Positions 26,579 through 35,883 of a stretch of DNA of 64,000 nt are shown piece after piece. The notes beneath the pieces are model-generated. The model worked only from the letters and a program-made list of their open reading frames with translations, was not told where the DNA came from and ran no database searches. This DNA is from CBDCGJ01 sp965216645. Its GTDB lineage: Bacteria; Pseudomonadota; Alphaproteobacteria; GCA-2731375. The stretch spans positions 1-64,000 of the forward strand of contig CBDCGJ010000068.1 of NCBI GenBank assembly GCA_965216645.1, written 5' to 3'. The translations under genes and the position numbers were made by a program. Each line of letters opens with the position of its first letter. Within the stretch, counting starts at the first letter, position 1.

Positions 26579-27349
26579 TCAGCTCGCCATCCAACCGCCA
26601 TCGACCATCAGATTCTCGCCGGTGATGTACGTTGCTTCATCGCTGGCGAGAAACAGGGCGGCGTTGGCGACGTCGTCGGGACGGCCGAGGCGCGGGTAAG
26701 GCGTGCGCGCGCGGGAGTAAGCCAGGATTTCCGGCGATGCCGCCGGACCGCCCTTCCCGGTCTCGATCTTGCCGGGCGCGACCGCGTTGCAGACAATGCC
26801 ATCCTTCGCATAGTCGGCAGCAATTTGGCGGGTCATGTAAACGACACCGGCCTTGCCCACACCATAGGCCAGATCGTTCGGCGCGCGGACCATGCCATGT
26901 TGAGAGGACAAATTGACGATGCGGCCGCGCGTGTCGCCAACAAGCGGCTGGGTCAACATCTGCTGCACCGCCCGCTTGCAGCCGAAGAACACGCCCTTGA
27001 TGTTGACGGCCATGACCCGATCCCATTCTTCCTCACTGGTCTCCAGCAGGGGTTTACCGACACCGATCGCGGCATTGTTGACCATGACGTCGAGCTTACC
27101 GAACCGCTCGACAGATTGCGTAACCAGTCGGTCCATTTGGCCCCAATCGGTTATGTCCGTCGGCAAATTCAGCGCACTGCCGCCGGCCTCTCGAATGACA
27201 TCGATCGTGGGAAGACCGCCTTCGCGCGGCACCTCGCGGACATCTGCCAGTACGACATGCGCCCCTTCCCCGGCGAAACGTCGGGCGATGGCCCGCCCGA
27301 TCCCAGAAGCCGCGCCGGTAACGATTGCAACTTTCCCCTTAAGGCGCAT
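26579..27349 (-). CDS. SDR family oxidoreductase
   Basis: This 256-residue classical SDR has VAIVTGAASGIGRAIARRF, the acidic ADVRE after strand 2 (NAD preference), VNNAAIGVG, and the catalytic Ser in VNLSSQHGM. Its active-site helix reads YGVGKAGVVYM, so Tyr and Lys are present. The glucose 1-dehydrogenase/cyclohexanol dehydrogenase-like C-terminus ends YITGENLMVDGGW. It is divergent from the enoyl-CoA hydratase gene with a 67-base spacer. The substrate is unknown. Confidence 0.88.
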   Translation of the reverse strand: MRLKGKVAIVTGAASGIGRAIARRFAGEGAHVVLADVREVPREGGLPTIDVIREAGGSALNLPTDITDWGQMDRLVTQSVERFGKLDVMVNNAAIGVGKPLLETSEEEWDRVMAVNIKGVFFGCKRAVQQMLTQPLVGDTRGRIVNLSSQHGMVRAPNDLAYGVGKAGVVYMTRQIAADYAKDGIVCNAVAPGKIETGKGGPAASPEILAYSRARTPYPRLGRPDDVANAALFLASDEATYITGENLMVDGGWMAS

Positions 27350-27416
27350 CTAGCGCTCCCTTGTCCGCGTGATAAGATTTGACCGATTGAACATAAAGGA
27401 TTGGAGAACGAAAGCC

Positions 27417-28202
27417 ATGAGCGATCTGCTGGAAACCGTCGACAATGGTGTCGCCACACTGACGATGAACCGTCCTGAGCGACGCAACGCCATGTCGGCG
27501 GAGATGATGACCGGCCTCGCCGAGGCCCTGCCGCGATTGGCCGAAGACCCGGATGTCGGTGTCATCATCTTGACCGGTGCCGGCCCAGCATTCTGCGCCG
27601 GTGGCGATGTCAAAGCGATGGCGGCCAGTACAGGCGAACAGACTTTGGAACAACGCGCAAGCCGTCTCCGCAAGGGTATGGAAGTTTCCCGCTGGCTCCA
27701 CGAAATGCCGAAGCCGACGATCGCGATGATGCGCGGGGCGGCGGCCGGCGCCGGCCTGTCGATGGCGCTGGCCTGCGATATGCGGTTCGCCGCCGAAGGA
27801 ACGAAAATCACCAGCGCCTTCATCAATGTCGGCTTTTCCGGCGATTATGGCGGCAGTTATTTTCTGACGAAATTGGTGGGCACGGCGAAGGCGCGGGAGC
27901 TCTATTTTTCAGGCGACATCATTTTGGCGGAGGAAGCCGAACGGATCGGCCTGATCAACCGCGTGTATGCGGACGACGAACTCGAGCAAGCCACCCAAAC
28001 ATTCGCACAGAAAATGGCCTCAGGCCCGCGGATCGCGCTCGGCTATATGAAGAAGAACATGAACGCGGCGGAAGTCGGCTCACTGGCGCAATGTTTCGAC
28101 CTTGAAGCCATGCACCATTCGCGCTGCGGCATGACCGAAGATCACAAAGAGGCCACGAAAGCCTTTGTCGAAAAGAGAAAGCCGGTGTTCCACTCGCGGT
28201 GA
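27417..28202 (+). CDS. Enoyl-CoA hydratase/isomerase family protein
   Basis: This 261-residue crotonase-fold protein has VATLTMNRPERRNAMS, then GAGPAFCAGGDVKAMA forming the first oxyanion hole, and GAAAGAGLSMALACDMRFA the second. FINVGFSGDYGGSYFLTKLVG replaces the catalytic Glu-containing helix of true hydratases with an Asp/Gly-rich version, so isomerase or another crotonase reaction is possible. GGAG lies ten bases before the ATG at 27417; upstream in-frame codons would add a non-homologous tail. Its last codons form one arm of a terminator hairpin. Confidence 0.87.
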   Translation: MSDLLETVDNGVATLTMNRPERRNAMSAEMMTGLAEALPRLAEDPDVGVIILTGAGPAFCAGGDVKAMAASTGEQTLEQRASRLRKGMEVSRWLHEMPKPTIAMMRGAAAGAGLSMALACDMRFAAEGTKITSAFINVGFSGDYGGSYFLTKLVGTAKARELYFSGDIILAEEAERIGLINRVYADDELEQATQTFAQKMASGPRIALGYMKKNMNAAEVGSLAQCFDLEAMHHSRCGMTEDHKEATKAFVEKRKPVFHSR

Positions 28203-28215
28203 AACACCGGCTTTC
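28177..28215. terminator. Bidirectional terminator hairpin overlapping a gene end
   Basis: A perfect 13-bp stem (28177-28189 with 28203-28215) encloses a 13-base loop. The left arm lies in the last codons of the enoyl-CoA hydratase gene, and its TGA (28200-28202) is in the loop. The gene on the other side converges, so it probably stops transcription from both. There is no long U run, so efficiency is uncertain. Confidence 0.6.
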
Positions 28216-28248
28216 GTAACCAAAACCTACAAGTTCAAGTTCGTCCGA

Positions 28249-28932
28249 CTAGGTCAGCGGAATGAGCTTGATTTCGACACGGCGGTTCTGCGCCTTGCCT
28301 TCACGCGTCTTGTTTGATGCGATCGGTTGCGTTTCGCCAAATCCCTTGGCCGCAACCCGCTCTTTCTGCACGCAGCCGCCGACCAAGAGGTAAGCGACCG
28401 ATTCCGCGCGGCGGATCGACAGGTCCATATTGTGTTCGGCGGAGCCGTCCGAATCCGTGTGCCCCAGCACGTCGACATAGGTCTGCTGATACTTGGTCAG
28501 AACTTCGGCAATGTCTTCCACGATCGGATAGAAATCGGGCTTCACGTCGGCCTTGTTGACATCGAATGTCACGGTACTCGGCATGTTGAGGATCAGGCTG
28601 TCACCGTCCCGGGTCACCTTGACGTCGGTGTTCTTCAGGCTCGCCCTCAGATCTTCTTCCTGCTTGTCCATGTAAAGACCGACACCGCCGCCGGCCAAGG
28701 CACCGACACCGGCGCCGATCAGCGCGCCTTTACGACCGCCAATCACGGCGCCGCCCACGGCGCCGATCACCGCGCCGCTGATTGCGCCGATCGCTGTCCG
28801 GTTCGGCTCTTCCTTGACCACCGGCTTACAGGTTTGCGGATCGACCTCCGCAGTTTCAACCTTCCGCGTGCAACCGGCAACTAGAAGGGAAGACGCGCAT
28901 ACGACGATCGCGACTTGTTTAAAAATCGGCAT
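28249..28932 (-). CDS. OmpA-family peptidoglycan-associated lipoprotein with glycine zipper
   Basis: This 227-residue outer-membrane lipoprotein has a signal ending in LLVAGCTRK, a clear lipobox with lipidated Cys about residue 21. A Gly-rich stretch (about residues 48-85, repeated GAVIGAV/GALIGAG units) is a glycine zipper. The C-terminal OmpA domain has VTFDVNKADVKPDFYP, DVLGHTDSDGSAEHNMDLSIRRAESV and KGFGETQPIASN, which bind peptidoglycan. GGAGG sits nine bases before the ATG. It probably anchors the outer membrane to the wall; it resembles YiaD-type proteins rather than Pal. Confidence 0.9.
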   Translation of the reverse strand: MPIFKQVAIVVCASSLLVAGCTRKVETAEVDPQTCKPVVKEEPNRTAIGAISGAVIGAVGGAVIGGRKGALIGAGVGALAGGGVGLYMDKQEEDLRASLKNTDVKVTRDGDSLILNMPSTVTFDVNKADVKPDFYPIVEDIAEVLTKYQQTYVDVLGHTDSDGSAEHNMDLSIRRAESVAYLLVGGCVQKERVAAKGFGETQPIASNKTREGKAQNRRVEIKLIPLT

Positions 28933-29055
28933 AACAATCAGCCTCCATCAATACCTAAACAGTAACGCCCCGCCCGCAGTATCGATAATTTGCCGTGGCA
29001 AGGCCAGACAAAATTCGTTGCTCAAGGTTAACGGCTATGGTGAAATTTCCCGGAT

Positions 29056-29904
29056 ATGTCCAGCTTCAAGATTACGCAGATTTCCGACACCCATCTCAGC
29101 CGCCGCCGCCCCTATTTCGTTAAGAATTGGCAGGCGGCGGAACGGCATATCAACGAGACGAAGCCAGATCTCGTCATCCATACCGGAGACGTTTCGCTTG
29201 ATGGCGCAGGCTTTTCCGACGATATGGCCTATAGTTTGGACTGTATGCAAAGCCTAGGGGTACCTTGGCTAATCCTGCCGGGCAATCACGATATGGGCGA
29301 GGCGCCATGCGGGTCCAGTCAAGCGGATGTGCAACCCGCCGATGACGCGCGCCGCCGCCTTTGGCTCGACACCTTTGGCCCAGATTATTGGAAAGAGGCG
29401 TTCCAGGGCTGGCGGTTGATCGGAATGAACACGCAATTGTTCGATACTGGGCTCGAGGAGGAAGAGAATCAGTGGCGCTTCCTCGACGACGCCTTGGCAG
29501 AAGGCAATGGGCAACGCACGTTGCTGTTCCTACACAAACCCTTTTATCTTCCAGGCTTTAAAGACGAAAATTCTCCGCGCCGATATCTTCAAGGCCGGGC
29601 GAGCAGACGATTATTCGAAAGCCTTGAAGACCAACCGATTCGTCTCATGGCGAGCGGTCACGTCCATCAAGCTTTGGATATGAAGCTTGGCGATATGGCC
29701 ATCGTCTGGGCACCGACCACTGCCTTCGTTCTAAACGACGAACTACAACCGCCTGTCGGTGAAAAATTCTGCGGGATTGTCGAATATGTCATTTCCGGCG
29801 ACGACATCGCCGTTGAATTCGTCACGCCCGAAGGCATGGAGACCCACGACATGCTCGACTATGCGGACATGTACAAAGAACTGAGAGCCGCCAGCAAGAA
29901 ATAG
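29056..29904 (+). CDS. Metallophosphoesterase, class III cyclic nucleotide phosphodiesterase-like
   Basis: This 282-residue calcineurin-like phosphoesterase has all metal motifs in order: SDTHLS (Asp11, His13), HTGDVS, PGNHDM, FLHKPFY and GHVHQ. That order and spacing match CpdA/GpdQ-type enzymes that hydrolyse cyclic nucleotides or glycerophosphodiesters with two metals. No signal peptide is visible, so it is cytoplasmic. It stands alone with 123 bases upstream. The substrate cannot be fixed from sequence. Confidence 0.88.
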   Translation: MSSFKITQISDTHLSRRRPYFVKNWQAAERHINETKPDLVIHTGDVSLDGAGFSDDMAYSLDCMQSLGVPWLILPGNHDMGEAPCGSSQADVQPADDARRRLWLDTFGPDYWKEAFQGWRLIGMNTQLFDTGLEEEENQWRFLDDALAEGNGQRTLLFLHKPFYLPGFKDENSPRRYLQGRASRRLFESLEDQPIRLMASGHVHQALDMKLGDMAIVWAPTTAFVLNDELQPPVGEKFCGIVEYVISGDDIAVEFVTPEGMETHDMLDYADMYKELRAASKK

Positions 29905-30018
29905 GCGTTTGGTTTGTCTAGTTTAGGCCTGCCACAATTTTGCCTTATCCCCGTCTCGCTTTGGCCGCGACGACCATTTAGCGTCGAAAATACGGAAACA
30001 GAATAGGGGGAGGTCGCC

Positions 30019-30270
30019 ATGATCCAACGGCTCCAATCGAATCTCGGCGAATTGCGTTACCGAGGCTTCATCGCGACGCGCGGCGATACGCGTTTGTTCG
30101 GACAGATGCTCGCCGGTTTGCTGGTGCTATGGATTTTTTTCGCGTTGGCACTCGCTCCGAAGACCATGCACTTGTCGCAAGGTGAAGAGCAGATCGAAGT
30201 CGGCGCACCCTTCACCGTCTTCGTCTCTTGCTCTCGCCATGAGGAAAAATCTCGGCCGCTCGATATTTAG
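30019..30270 (+). CDS. Small single-pass membrane protein of unknown function
   Basis: This 83-residue protein is preceded by an unusually strong ribosome site, GGGGGAGG, seven bases before the ATG. A basic N-terminus (about 30 residues) leads into one hydrophobic segment (LAGLLVLWIFFALALA, about residues 36-51) and a short polar tail. I do not recognise a family. The strong site, independent position and clean membrane segment argue that it is translated. Its TAG overlaps the stop codon of the converging DUF169 gene. Confidence 0.6.
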   Translation: MIQRLQSNLGELRYRGFIATRGDTRLFGQMLAGLLVLWIFFALALAPKTMHLSQGEEQIEVGAPFTVFVSCSRHEEKSRPLDI

Positions 30271-31079
30271 GCCGATTTCTGCTTACCGGGATAGCTCACC
30301 TCCATGCCGCCCGCGGGGTCGTTCTGCGTCCCATAGGGCGGTATCGGATAGCGTAAGCCGACTTTCGACAGACCCACCATGCCTTCCATGCCGCGGACGA
30401 ATTCCTTCGGCGGCATCGCCAGGAGCATCTCGTCATCCGCGACCCCGCCATAGCGCCGCTCGGCATAGCAGGGTATGGAAATCGACGTTTCCTTGGTCGC
30501 CAAGGCCCGCCCCCAGGAATCGGAGCACGCGCTTTCGCCGGTGATCGTCATGTCATAGCGCTTGTAACGCTTCCACTGCAGGCCATTGACGAACAGAATG
30601 GTCTGCGCCGGATTGGCGTAGAACAACACGATATCCGGCGGATCGAGCCGGCCGGTCCGAAGCGGCGACACGCAGACGCCGGAAAATTTCGGCTCGACCC
30701 TGGTCATATGGGTTTGATGCGCTTTTGAGGCGCGGCGATTTTCGAACCAAACGCCGTCCATATGTTTGCCGTTCAAGAAATCGGCGCTCGGTTTGTTGAG
30801 GCCGACAATGCCGCCGCAATTGCTGTTCATACGGGTGTTTTCGTGGACGATGCCCAACGTGAATCCGGCGGATCGCGCCTGGCCCACTAACTGGCACATG
30901 GTGAAATGGCAGCCGTCTCTGGGTGTGCGGATGCCGGGAACTTCCATCATCTTCTTGGCGTTCTTGAAGAGCTTCATACCGATCGGGATGGTTCGGATAC
31001 GCAACATCTGGATCAATTGTTCCGAGAGCGCGGCGAGATTCTCCGCGCTGGTGTCATAGCCCGATTTTTTCTGGCTCAT
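30267..31079 (-). CDS. DUF169 family protein
   Basis: This 270-residue protein matches DUF169: LIQMLRIRTIPIGMKLF near the N-terminus, GCHFTMCQLVGQARSAG with two closely spaced Cys, then NCGGIVGL, ILFVNGLQWKRYKRY, and ESACSDSWGRALATKETSISIPCYAERRYG-type text near residue 200. Its function is unknown; the conserved Cys and Arg/Lys suggest metal or nucleotide handling, which is speculation. The ATG at 31079 has AAGGAGGAATT directly upstream; a longer frame would add 48 non-homologous residues. It is divergent from uvrB. Confidence 0.85.
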   Translation of the reverse strand: MSQKKSGYDTSAENLAALSEQLIQMLRIRTIPIGMKLFKNAKKMMEVPGIRTPRDGCHFTMCQLVGQARSAGFTLGIVHENTRMNSNCGGIVGLNKPSADFLNGKHMDGVWFENRRASKAHQTHMTRVEPKFSGVCVSPLRTGRLDPPDIVLFYANPAQTILFVNGLQWKRYKRYDMTITGESACSDSWGRALATKETSISIPCYAERRYGGVADDEMLLAMPPKEFVRGMEGMVGLSKVGLRYPIPPYGTQNDPAGGMEVSYPGKQKSA

Positions 31080-31182
31080 CGCCAATTCCTCCTTAAATGA
31101 AATATCGGCTATTATTCGCCCGCCGGGGGCCAATCCGCAATCCCGCCGGGACAACAAAGCGACAATCCGATACGTTGAGGCC

Positions 31183-33507
31183 ATGGCACATACATCGATG
31201 AAGGAAACCGACGCCGAATTCACCGCGGCGCTCGTGAAAGCGGAAGAAGCCCGTTGGATCCCCTTGCGTCCGGAGCGCCCGGAAAAAGGCGAAGGCGGGC
31301 GGCTTTTCGTACTGAACTCCGAATACGAACCCGCCGGCGACCAGCCGCGGGCGATCGCCGAATTGACTCAAGGTATTCTCGACAGCGAACAAAATCAGGT
31401 TCTGCTCGGCGTTACCGGCTCCGGCAAGACTTTCACAATGGCCCATGTCATCCAAAACGTTCAGAAGCCGACTCTCATCCTGGCCCAGAACAAGACGCTG
31501 GCGGCCCAGTTGTATGGGGAGATGAAGGGCTTCTTCCCCAACAATGCGGTCGAGTATTTCGTCTCCTACTACGATTACTATCAGCCGGAAGCCTATGTAC
31601 CGCGCACCGACACCTATATCGAGAAGGAAGCGAATATCAACGCCCAGATCGACCGGATGCGCCACTCGGCCACGCGGGCCCTTCTCGAGCGGGACGACGT
31701 CGTGATCGTCGCGTCCGTTTCCTGCATCTACGGTATCGGGGCGGTGGAAACTTATGCCCAGATGACCGTGACCCTGAAAAACGGCCAGCAGCTGGACCGC
31801 AACGGTCTGCTCAAGGACATGGTCGCGCTACAGTATCGGCGCAACGACAACTTTTTCGACCGCGGCACGTTCCGTGTTCGTGGCGACGTGGTCGAGTTGT
31901 GGCCGGCGCACCTGTCTGACCGGGCCTGGCGATTCGAGTTATTCGGCGACGAATTGGATTCGATCATCGAGTTTGACCCCCTTACGGGCCAAAAAACCGA
32001 CGCCTACGACCAGGTCAAGATTTATCCCAACAGCCACTATGTGACACCGCGCCCAACCCTGCAGCAGGCGGCGAAAGGCATTAAGGCGGAGCTATCGGAA
32101 CGGCTAACCCAATTGCGCGATCGCGGCTATCTGCTGGAGGCGGAACGTCTGGAACAGCGCACCATGCTCGACCTGGAAATGATGCAGGCCGCCGGCTCAT
32201 GCCCCGGCATCGAAAACTACTCGCGCTATTTGACCGGCAGGCCACAGGGCCATCCGCCGCCGACGCTGCTCGAATATCTGCCGGAAGATTCGTTGATGAT
32301 TATCGACGAGTGCCATGTCACGGTGCCGCAGATCGGCGGTATGTTCCGCGGCGACTTCCGACGCAAATGGACGCTATCCGAATTCGGCTTCCGCCTCCCC
32401 TCCTGCGTCGACAACAGGCCGTTGAAGTTCGAGGAATGGAATGCGATTCGACCGCAGACCATATACGTGTCAGCCACGCCCGGTTCATGGGAGCTGGAAC
32501 AGACCGGCGGCGTGTTCACCGAACAGGTCATTCGCCCCACCGGACTGATCGACCCCGAATGCATTATCCGGCCGGTGGAGACCCAAGTCGACGACTTGAT
32601 CGCCGAATGCCGGGACGTAGCCAAGGCCGGCGGCCGGGTGCTGGTCACGACCTTGACCAAGCGTATGGCGGAAGACCTAACAGAATATCTGCACGAGGCG
32701 GGTCTGCGCGTCCGCTATATGCATTCGGACATCGAAACCCTGGAACGAATTGAGATCATTCGCGATCTTCGTCTCGGCGTGTTCGATGTGTTGGTCGGAA
32801 TCAATCTGCTGCGCGAGGGTCTCGATATTCCGGAGTGCATGTTGGTGGCTATCCTGGATGCGGACAAGGAAGGATATCTACGCTCCACGACGTCGCTGAT
32901 CCAAACCATCGGCCGCGCGGCACGCAATGTCGACGGACGGGTCATTCTTTATGCCGACGTGATGACGCAAAGCCTCAACAATGCGATCGACGAAACAGCC
33001 CGCAGACGGGCTCGTCAACAGGCCTATAACGATGAACACGGAATCACGCCGGAATCCGTTCGTAAGAATATCGGAGATATCCTCGAATCCGTACATGAAG
33101 GCGATCACGTCACGGTCAAAACCGGCGACGAGGAACGCAAGCATTTGATCGGCCACAATTTGCAAGCCTACAAGGAAGACCTCGAGCAGCGCATGCGCGC
33201 GGCCGCGGCCGATTTGGAATTCGAGGAGGCGGCCCGATTACGCGACGAACTGCGACGGCTGGAGGATCTCGAATTGGAAGGCATGGACGGCAGCGTCGAC
33301 GGGGACGATGGTCTATCGGTGGCCGGCCGGGCCGGACCGAAAAAACAGCGGCAGCGATATCGCCGCGACGGCGCCCCCGCCCCCCCGAAAGAACCGACAA
33401 CCGCGATCACGCCCGAAATGTTGGAGAAGACAAAAAATACCCGTGGCCGATCCAAGTCTGGCCGGCCCGGCACTCGGGCATTGAAGTTCAAATCGCGCCG
33501 GTCCTAA
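31183..33507 (+). CDS. uvrB: Excinuclease ABC subunit B
   Basis: This 774-residue damage-recognition helicase works in nucleotide excision repair. It has Walker A LLGVTGSGKTFTMAH, the beta-hairpin text YYDYYQPEAYVPRTDTYIEKE, the DEAD-like box IIDECH near residue 376, helicase motif VTTLTKRMAEDLTEYL, and QTIGRAARNVDGRVILYAD. A C-terminal UVR coiled-coil (LEQRMRAAAADLEFEEAARL) binds UvrC. The protein is about 100 residues longer than Escherichia coli UvrB because of a basic tail, common in alphaproteobacteria. I found no alphaproteobacterial LexA box upstream. Confidence 0.97.
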   Translation: MAHTSMKETDAEFTAALVKAEEARWIPLRPERPEKGEGGRLFVLNSEYEPAGDQPRAIAELTQGILDSEQNQVLLGVTGSGKTFTMAHVIQNVQKPTLILAQNKTLAAQLYGEMKGFFPNNAVEYFVSYYDYYQPEAYVPRTDTYIEKEANINAQIDRMRHSATRALLERDDVVIVASVSCIYGIGAVETYAQMTVTLKNGQQLDRNGLLKDMVALQYRRNDNFFDRGTFRVRGDVVELWPAHLSDRAWRFELFGDELDSIIEFDPLTGQKTDAYDQVKIYPNSHYVTPRPTLQQAAKGIKAELSERLTQLRDRGYLLEAERLEQRTMLDLEMMQAAGSCPGIENYSRYLTGRPQGHPPPTLLEYLPEDSLMIIDECHVTVPQIGGMFRGDFRRKWTLSEFGFRLPSCVDNRPLKFEEWNAIRPQTIYVSATPGSWELEQTGGVFTEQVIRPTGLIDPECIIRPVETQVDDLIAECRDVAKAGGRVLVTTLTKRMAEDLTEYLHEAGLRVRYMHSDIETLERIEIIRDLRLGVFDVLVGINLLREGLDIPECMLVAILDADKEGYLRSTTSLIQTIGRAARNVDGRVILYADVMTQSLNNAIDETARRRARQQAYNDEHGITPESVRKNIGDILESVHEGDHVTVKTGDEERKHLIGHNLQAYKEDLEQRMRAAAADLEFEEAARLRDELRRLEDLELEGMDGSVDGDDGLSVAGRAGPKKQRQRYRRDGAPAPPKEPTTAITPEMLEKTKNTRGRSKSGRPGTRALKFKSRRS

Positions 33508-33665
33508 TCGCACAAAAACAGACAGTTTGCGGGATCGTTGTCGATTTCCTAGGGTGTTCGACCTTCCACTTGGCGTATTTCTTCATATATATCACTGAAT
33601 ATGTTGGATTTTGGGGCGATTGGCATGGGCGTTAGGCGACCAGCAGACGGGCAGTACGACTTATC

Positions 33666-34658
33666 ATGATGTATCTAATGGTCGCCGTCGGATTGACGCT
33701 TCTCTTGGTTGGCGGCGACATACTGGTCCGTGGCGCGGTTACTCTGGCTGAAGTTTTGAAAGTGCCGCAATTGGTCATCGGCTTGACGGTGGTCGCATTC
33801 GGTACGTCGGCCCCGGAACTGGTCGTTAGCCTAAATGCGGCGTTCGCCGGCGCGCCGGAACTGGTGATCGGCAATGTGGTCGGCAGCAATGTAGCCAACG
33901 TTCTGCTCGTCCTTGGCGTGCCGGCCATCATCTTTCCTATCGCTTGTGAAACCGACGCGGTACGCCGCGACTGCATGGTGATGATTATTGTCAGCGCATT
34001 GTTTATCGCCTTGTGCTGGACCAAACAGATCACATGGCACTATGGCCTGGTGATGGTCGCTGTCTTGGTCAGCTACCTCTATTGGTCCTACGCGAACGCG
34101 CGGAAGAATCGTCAAGATAACCATGATGAAGTCGATCAACTCGGCGACTTCGACGGGATGGAGGGGCGGCCGCAGGACTGGCGGGTTTCGGTCGCCTTTG
34201 TCGTCGGCGGCTTGATCGGATTGGTGATCGGGTCAGAATTGCTTGTCGACGGCGCTGTCGATATTGCCCGCGGCTTCGGCGTCTCCGACGCGATTATCGG
34301 ATTGACGCTGGTCGCCCTCGGCACCTCGCTACCGGAGTTGGCCACGTCCATGGTCGCCGCCATACGCCGGCATGGCGAAGTCGCTGTCGGCAATGTCGTA
34401 GGTTCGAACCTGTTCAACATATTGGCGATCATGGGAATCACCACCCTTTTCAAGCCGATCCCGATCCCCAACCATTTTCTGCAAATCGACCTTTGGGTGA
34501 TGATGGCCGCGGCGTTGGCATTGGCCCCGTTCGCATTGCGTTGTCAGCCGATCGGCCGCCTTCCCGGATTGATATTTGCCCTCGCCTATGTGGTTTACAT
34601 CATCTTCCTGTTCAAAGGGCACGGCGATCTGGCGTCTCAATTGAAGATTGCGTTCTGA
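33666..34658 (+). CDS. Calcium/sodium antiporter (CaCA family)
   Basis: This 330-residue inner-membrane exchanger has the two inverted alpha repeats of the family: LTVVAFGTSAPELVVSLNAA in the first half and LTLVALGTSLPELATSMVAA in the second, each with the ion-coordinating Glu. GNVVGSNVANVLLVLG and GNVVGSNLFNILAIMG complete the pattern. Ten hydrophobic segments are expected, with a charged cytoplasmic loop at about residues 145-170. It is YrbG-like. The next gene begins one base after its stop. Confidence 0.93.
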   Translation: MMYLMVAVGLTLLLVGGDILVRGAVTLAEVLKVPQLVIGLTVVAFGTSAPELVVSLNAAFAGAPELVIGNVVGSNVANVLLVLGVPAIIFPIACETDAVRRDCMVMIIVSALFIALCWTKQITWHYGLVMVAVLVSYLYWSYANARKNRQDNHDEVDQLGDFDGMEGRPQDWRVSVAFVVGGLIGLVIGSELLVDGAVDIARGFGVSDAIIGLTLVALGTSLPELATSMVAAIRRHGEVAVGNVVGSNLFNILAIMGITTLFKPIPIPNHFLQIDLWVMMAAALALAPFALRCQPIGRLPGLIFALAYVVYIIFLFKGHGDLASQLKIAF

Positions 34659-34659
34659 T

Positions 34660-35421
34660 ATGCCATCGGAACGAAAAGGTTCGGCCCTCGTCACCGGCGC
34701 CGGCGTGCGGATCGGCCGGGCGATCGCAATCGACTTAGCGACCCATGGATATGACGTTGCGGTCCATTACAATACGTCATCCGAAGGCGCCGCCGACACG
34801 TCACGCGAGATTGAGAAGGCCGGGCGTCGGGCGCTCCCGCTACAAGCGGATCTCGCGGACGGAAAAGCTTGTCTGGACCTGGTGTCACGCGCGCGGGAAG
34901 GTATTGGCGACCTGAATGTGCTGGTCAACAACGCCTCCATTTTCCGTCGCGACGTGGTCGAGGATCTCACGATCGAGAGCTGGAACGAGAATTTAGATGT
35001 CAATCTAAGGGCGCCAATGCTGCTTATGCAGGCGTTCGCGCAGGCGCTGCCAGCGGATCGGAAAGGAAACATCGTCAACATTATCGATCAGAAAGTATGG
35101 CGGCTGACACCATTTTATCTTTCCTACACGGTGGCCAAGGCAGGTCTTTGGACCCTCACCCGAACAATGGCGCAAGCATTGGCGCCGAATGTGCGCGTCA
35201 ATGCGATCGGGCCCGGACCTGTGATGGCGAATACAGAAATGACGGCAGCGGAATTCGAAGTCCGTTGGCAATCTATGCCTTTGGAGCGAGGCGCATCGCC
35301 AACAGACCTCTGTAACGGCATTCGATATTTATTGTCCGCAGACGCCATGACTGGACAAATGCTCGCCTTGGACGGCGGTCAGCATTTGATCTACAGCAGC
35401 AAGATTTCCGAATCAGAATAA
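34660..35421 (+). CDS. SDR family oxidoreductase, pteridine-reductase/FolM-like
   Basis: This 253-residue SDR has the cofactor motif VTGAGVRIGRAIA, which matches the TGx3RxG variant of pteridine reductase and FolM rather than the classical TGx3GxG. NNASIFRRD, VNIIDQKVWRLTP (no catalytic Ser at the usual place, also typical of this group) and YTVAKAGLWTL follow. The VHYNTSSEGA segment suggests NADPH. It probably reduces dihydromonapterin, dihydrofolate or a related pterin. Comparable SDR genes lie beside uvrC in other alphaproteobacteria. The start at 34660 overlaps no neighbour and follows the antiporter stop by one base. Confidence 0.82.
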   Translation: MPSERKGSALVTGAGVRIGRAIAIDLATHGYDVAVHYNTSSEGAADTSREIEKAGRRALPLQADLADGKACLDLVSRAREGIGDLNVLVNNASIFRRDVVEDLTIESWNENLDVNLRAPMLLMQAFAQALPADRKGNIVNIIDQKVWRLTPFYLSYTVAKAGLWTLTRTMAQALAPNVRVNAIGPGPVMANTEMTAAEFEVRWQSMPLERGASPTDLCNGIRYLLSADAMTGQMLALDGGQHLIYSSKISESE

Positions 35422-35883
35422 CCAATGTGTTGACCAATTCTGTCAGTCCTCAATACTTCATAAAAATTTAACAATACCTATAGACGGCGCTGGCTGACAG
35501 GTCCTTCGGTCGTTTGATTTGGGAACGCGAGGCTGAATTCTCTGTCAATAATTGCCTTGATTTGTCAAAAGTGAGGGTAAATATGCACAGGCCGATTCGC
35601 TTCAGGATTTTCTAATATCCGAACCTGTTTATCTTAACGATTTCACTGGCGAGAATTGAGAAAATCAAAAAAAGACGATAAAAATCAACTTCTTAGAAAA
35701 ATGCCCAATATATAGGCAAAAACATCAGATCGACGAAATAAGCAGAATACTGCCCACATGCGCCGATTTCTCCCACAAACTTATCCACAGGAAGCGTGGA
35801 TATCGTGATAAGGCGCCGTATTCTTTCATATTTTTGTGTGTTTGCCGCTTGCATCAGGTCCGGTGAAGCCGCAGATTCATGGC
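35422..35883 (+). other. AT-rich intergenic region with a perfect DnaA box
   Basis: This is the longest non-coding gap in the window. It is far more AT-rich than its surroundings: by hand count, 35641-35700 has 17 G/C in 60. A perfect DnaA box TTATCCACA lies at 35781-35789, a partial one (ATATGCACA) near 35581-35589, and a weak reverse one near 35797. No convincing coding frame or tRNA is visible. It could contain the uvrC promoter, a small RNA or an origin-like element. Confidence 0.55.

Noticed and set aside
31080..31182. SOS (LexA) box upstream of uvrB, and likewise upstream of uvrC
   Set aside because: I looked for the alphaproteobacterial GTTC-N7-GTTC / GAAC-N7-GAAC patterns and found none.
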